Shown here piece by piece: positions 4,790 through 5,311 of a stretch of 5,311 bases of DNA. Origin of the DNA: an uncultured Chloroflexota bacterium (GTDB lineage: Bacteria; Chloroflexota; Dehalococcoidia; UBA3495); the NCBI GenBank assembly GCA_913052545.1, contig CAJXEF010000149.1, positions 1 through 5,311 of the forward strand. Reading direction: 5' to 3'. The notes beneath the pieces were generated by a model. It did no database searches and was not told where the DNA came from. It saw only the letters and a program-made list of their open reading frames with translations. Position numbers and translations under genes: made by a program. How positions within the stretch are numbered: position 1 is the stretch's first letter; every line of letters begins with the position of its first letter.

Positions 4790-5311
4790 TTATTCCCCTT
4801 CCTCGTCTAGGTCATCAGTGATTTCAGGAATGAACTCTGATAGCTGGTCGGATTCATCTACGCTAGACTGCGGATCTTGAATTTCAAGACTGCCCATTAG
4901 TTCACTTAGATCATCTGAGAAAACCTCTGGGACTCCTAGCTGACTTCTATCCTCTGTTGATTCATCTGTGGGGTTGAGTATTGAAGGTATGTTGAGACCA
5001 GCCAATTTTTCCTTCAACTCTGACAGGGAACGCTCGCCAAAGTTTCTGATTTTTAACAAATCTTCGTCGGACATGTCGACAACTTCACCCACCTTGGATA
5101 GGTGCGCTCGTTTGAGACAATTTGCGGTACGTGGAGAAAGTTGTAGTTTGTCGAGAGGCATTTGAAATATCTCAGGTGATATCTGTACTCTGGTTGTTGT
5201 TGTCTCTGTGTCTGCATCCGGATGGAAATTACTGAATATGAAGAAGTGCCGGACCAGGGTCTCGGCGGCTGTTTGAACTGCTTCCAATGGTCCAATAGTT
5301 CCATCTGTCCA
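4790..5311 (-). CDS. rpoA: DNA-directed RNA polymerase alpha subunit, C-terminal part (cut by window edge)
   Basis: The reading frame is open to the right edge, so the 173 visible residues are the C-terminal part of RpoA. They begin with WTDGTIGPLEAVQTAAE, the end of the dimerising N-terminal domain. A threonine-rich linker (about 30-42) leads into the C-terminal domain (about 52-108), which contacts upstream promoter DNA and activators. RTANCLK (61-67) and NFGERSLSE (90-98) correspond to the DNA-binding residues Arg265, Asn268, Cys269, Lys271, Gly296 and Ser299 of Escherichia coli alpha; Lys298 is replaced by Arg. After LAGLNI there is a long tail of about 65 residues with about 21 Asp/Glu and a single Arg, ending DDLDEEGE. 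A shorter version beginning at TTG 5287 would be an artefact. The gene starts outside the window and is the first visible member of the operon. Confidence 0.96.
   Translation of the reverse strand, partial: WTDGTIGPLEAVQTAAETLVRHFFIFSNFHPDADTETTTTRVQISPEIFQMPLDKLQLSPRTANCLKRAHLSKVGEVVDMSDEDLLKIRNFGERSLSELKEKLAGLNIPSILNPTDESTEDRSQLGVPEVFSDDLSELMGSLEIQDPQSSVDESDQLSEFIPEITDDLDEEGE

Noticed and set aside
4968..5165. Plus-strand open frame of 65 codons opposite rpoA
   Set aside because: It lies antisense to the highly conserved alpha C-terminal domain and has no supporting ribosome binding site or family match.
5053..5304. Second minus-strand open frame of 83 codons overlapping rpoA
   Set aside because: It is out of frame with rpoA, which is unambiguous here; the peptide has no recognisable features.

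Overview
This is a compact bacterial chromosome segment made almost entirely of housekeeping genes: six clear protein genes, one of them cut by the window edge, and two strong hairpin terminators. I see no tRNA, rRNA, CRISPR array, insertion sequence or phage gene. The gene order rpoA-rplQ-truA-rplM-rpsI, the CcdA-type membrane protein with NPCGFPMLP and SLSCTFP motifs, and the PGM/PMM-family enzyme with a GEESGG sugar loop fit a Chloroflexota-type bacterium, perhaps a marine Dehalococcoidia/SAR202-like lineage. That assignment rests on recall of family sequences and gene order, not on any search, and other phyla share parts of this order. Base composition looks moderate, somewhat AT-rich, and even across the window.

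Layout, left to right. Bases 1-104 hold no assignable gene; at most they carry the last codons of a plus-strand gene. A 17-bp hairpin followed by T residues (105-167) sits directly against the ribosome binding site of a plus-strand phosphoglucomutase/phosphomannomutase gene (177-1592). After a gap of about 130 bases comes a plus-strand CcdA/DsbD-type thiol-disulfide transporter gene (1724-2638). A 16-bp hairpin (2642-2687) with an extra outer stem lies between it and the minus-strand genes and probably terminates both convergent transcripts.

From 2723 to the right edge, the minus strand carries the end of a ribosomal/RNA polymerase operon, transcribed right to left: rpoA (3' part only), rplQ (2-base gap), truA (75-base gap), rplM (14-base overlap with truA), rpsI (9-base gap, TTG start). 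These genes supply the RNA polymerase alpha subunit, ribosomal proteins L17, L13 and S9, and a tRNA pseudouridine synthase, so they couple transcription, ribosome and tRNA maturation functions. The two plus-strand genes are unrelated to that operon: one acts in sugar-phosphate metabolism, the other in moving reducing power across the membrane.

The points most worth checking are the terminator-like hairpin pressed against the phosphoglucomutase start (possible attenuation), the unusually long and very acidic C-terminal tail of RpoA, and the nested convergent terminator that includes the ccdA-like stop codon. I found no convincing evidence of an undescribed system.
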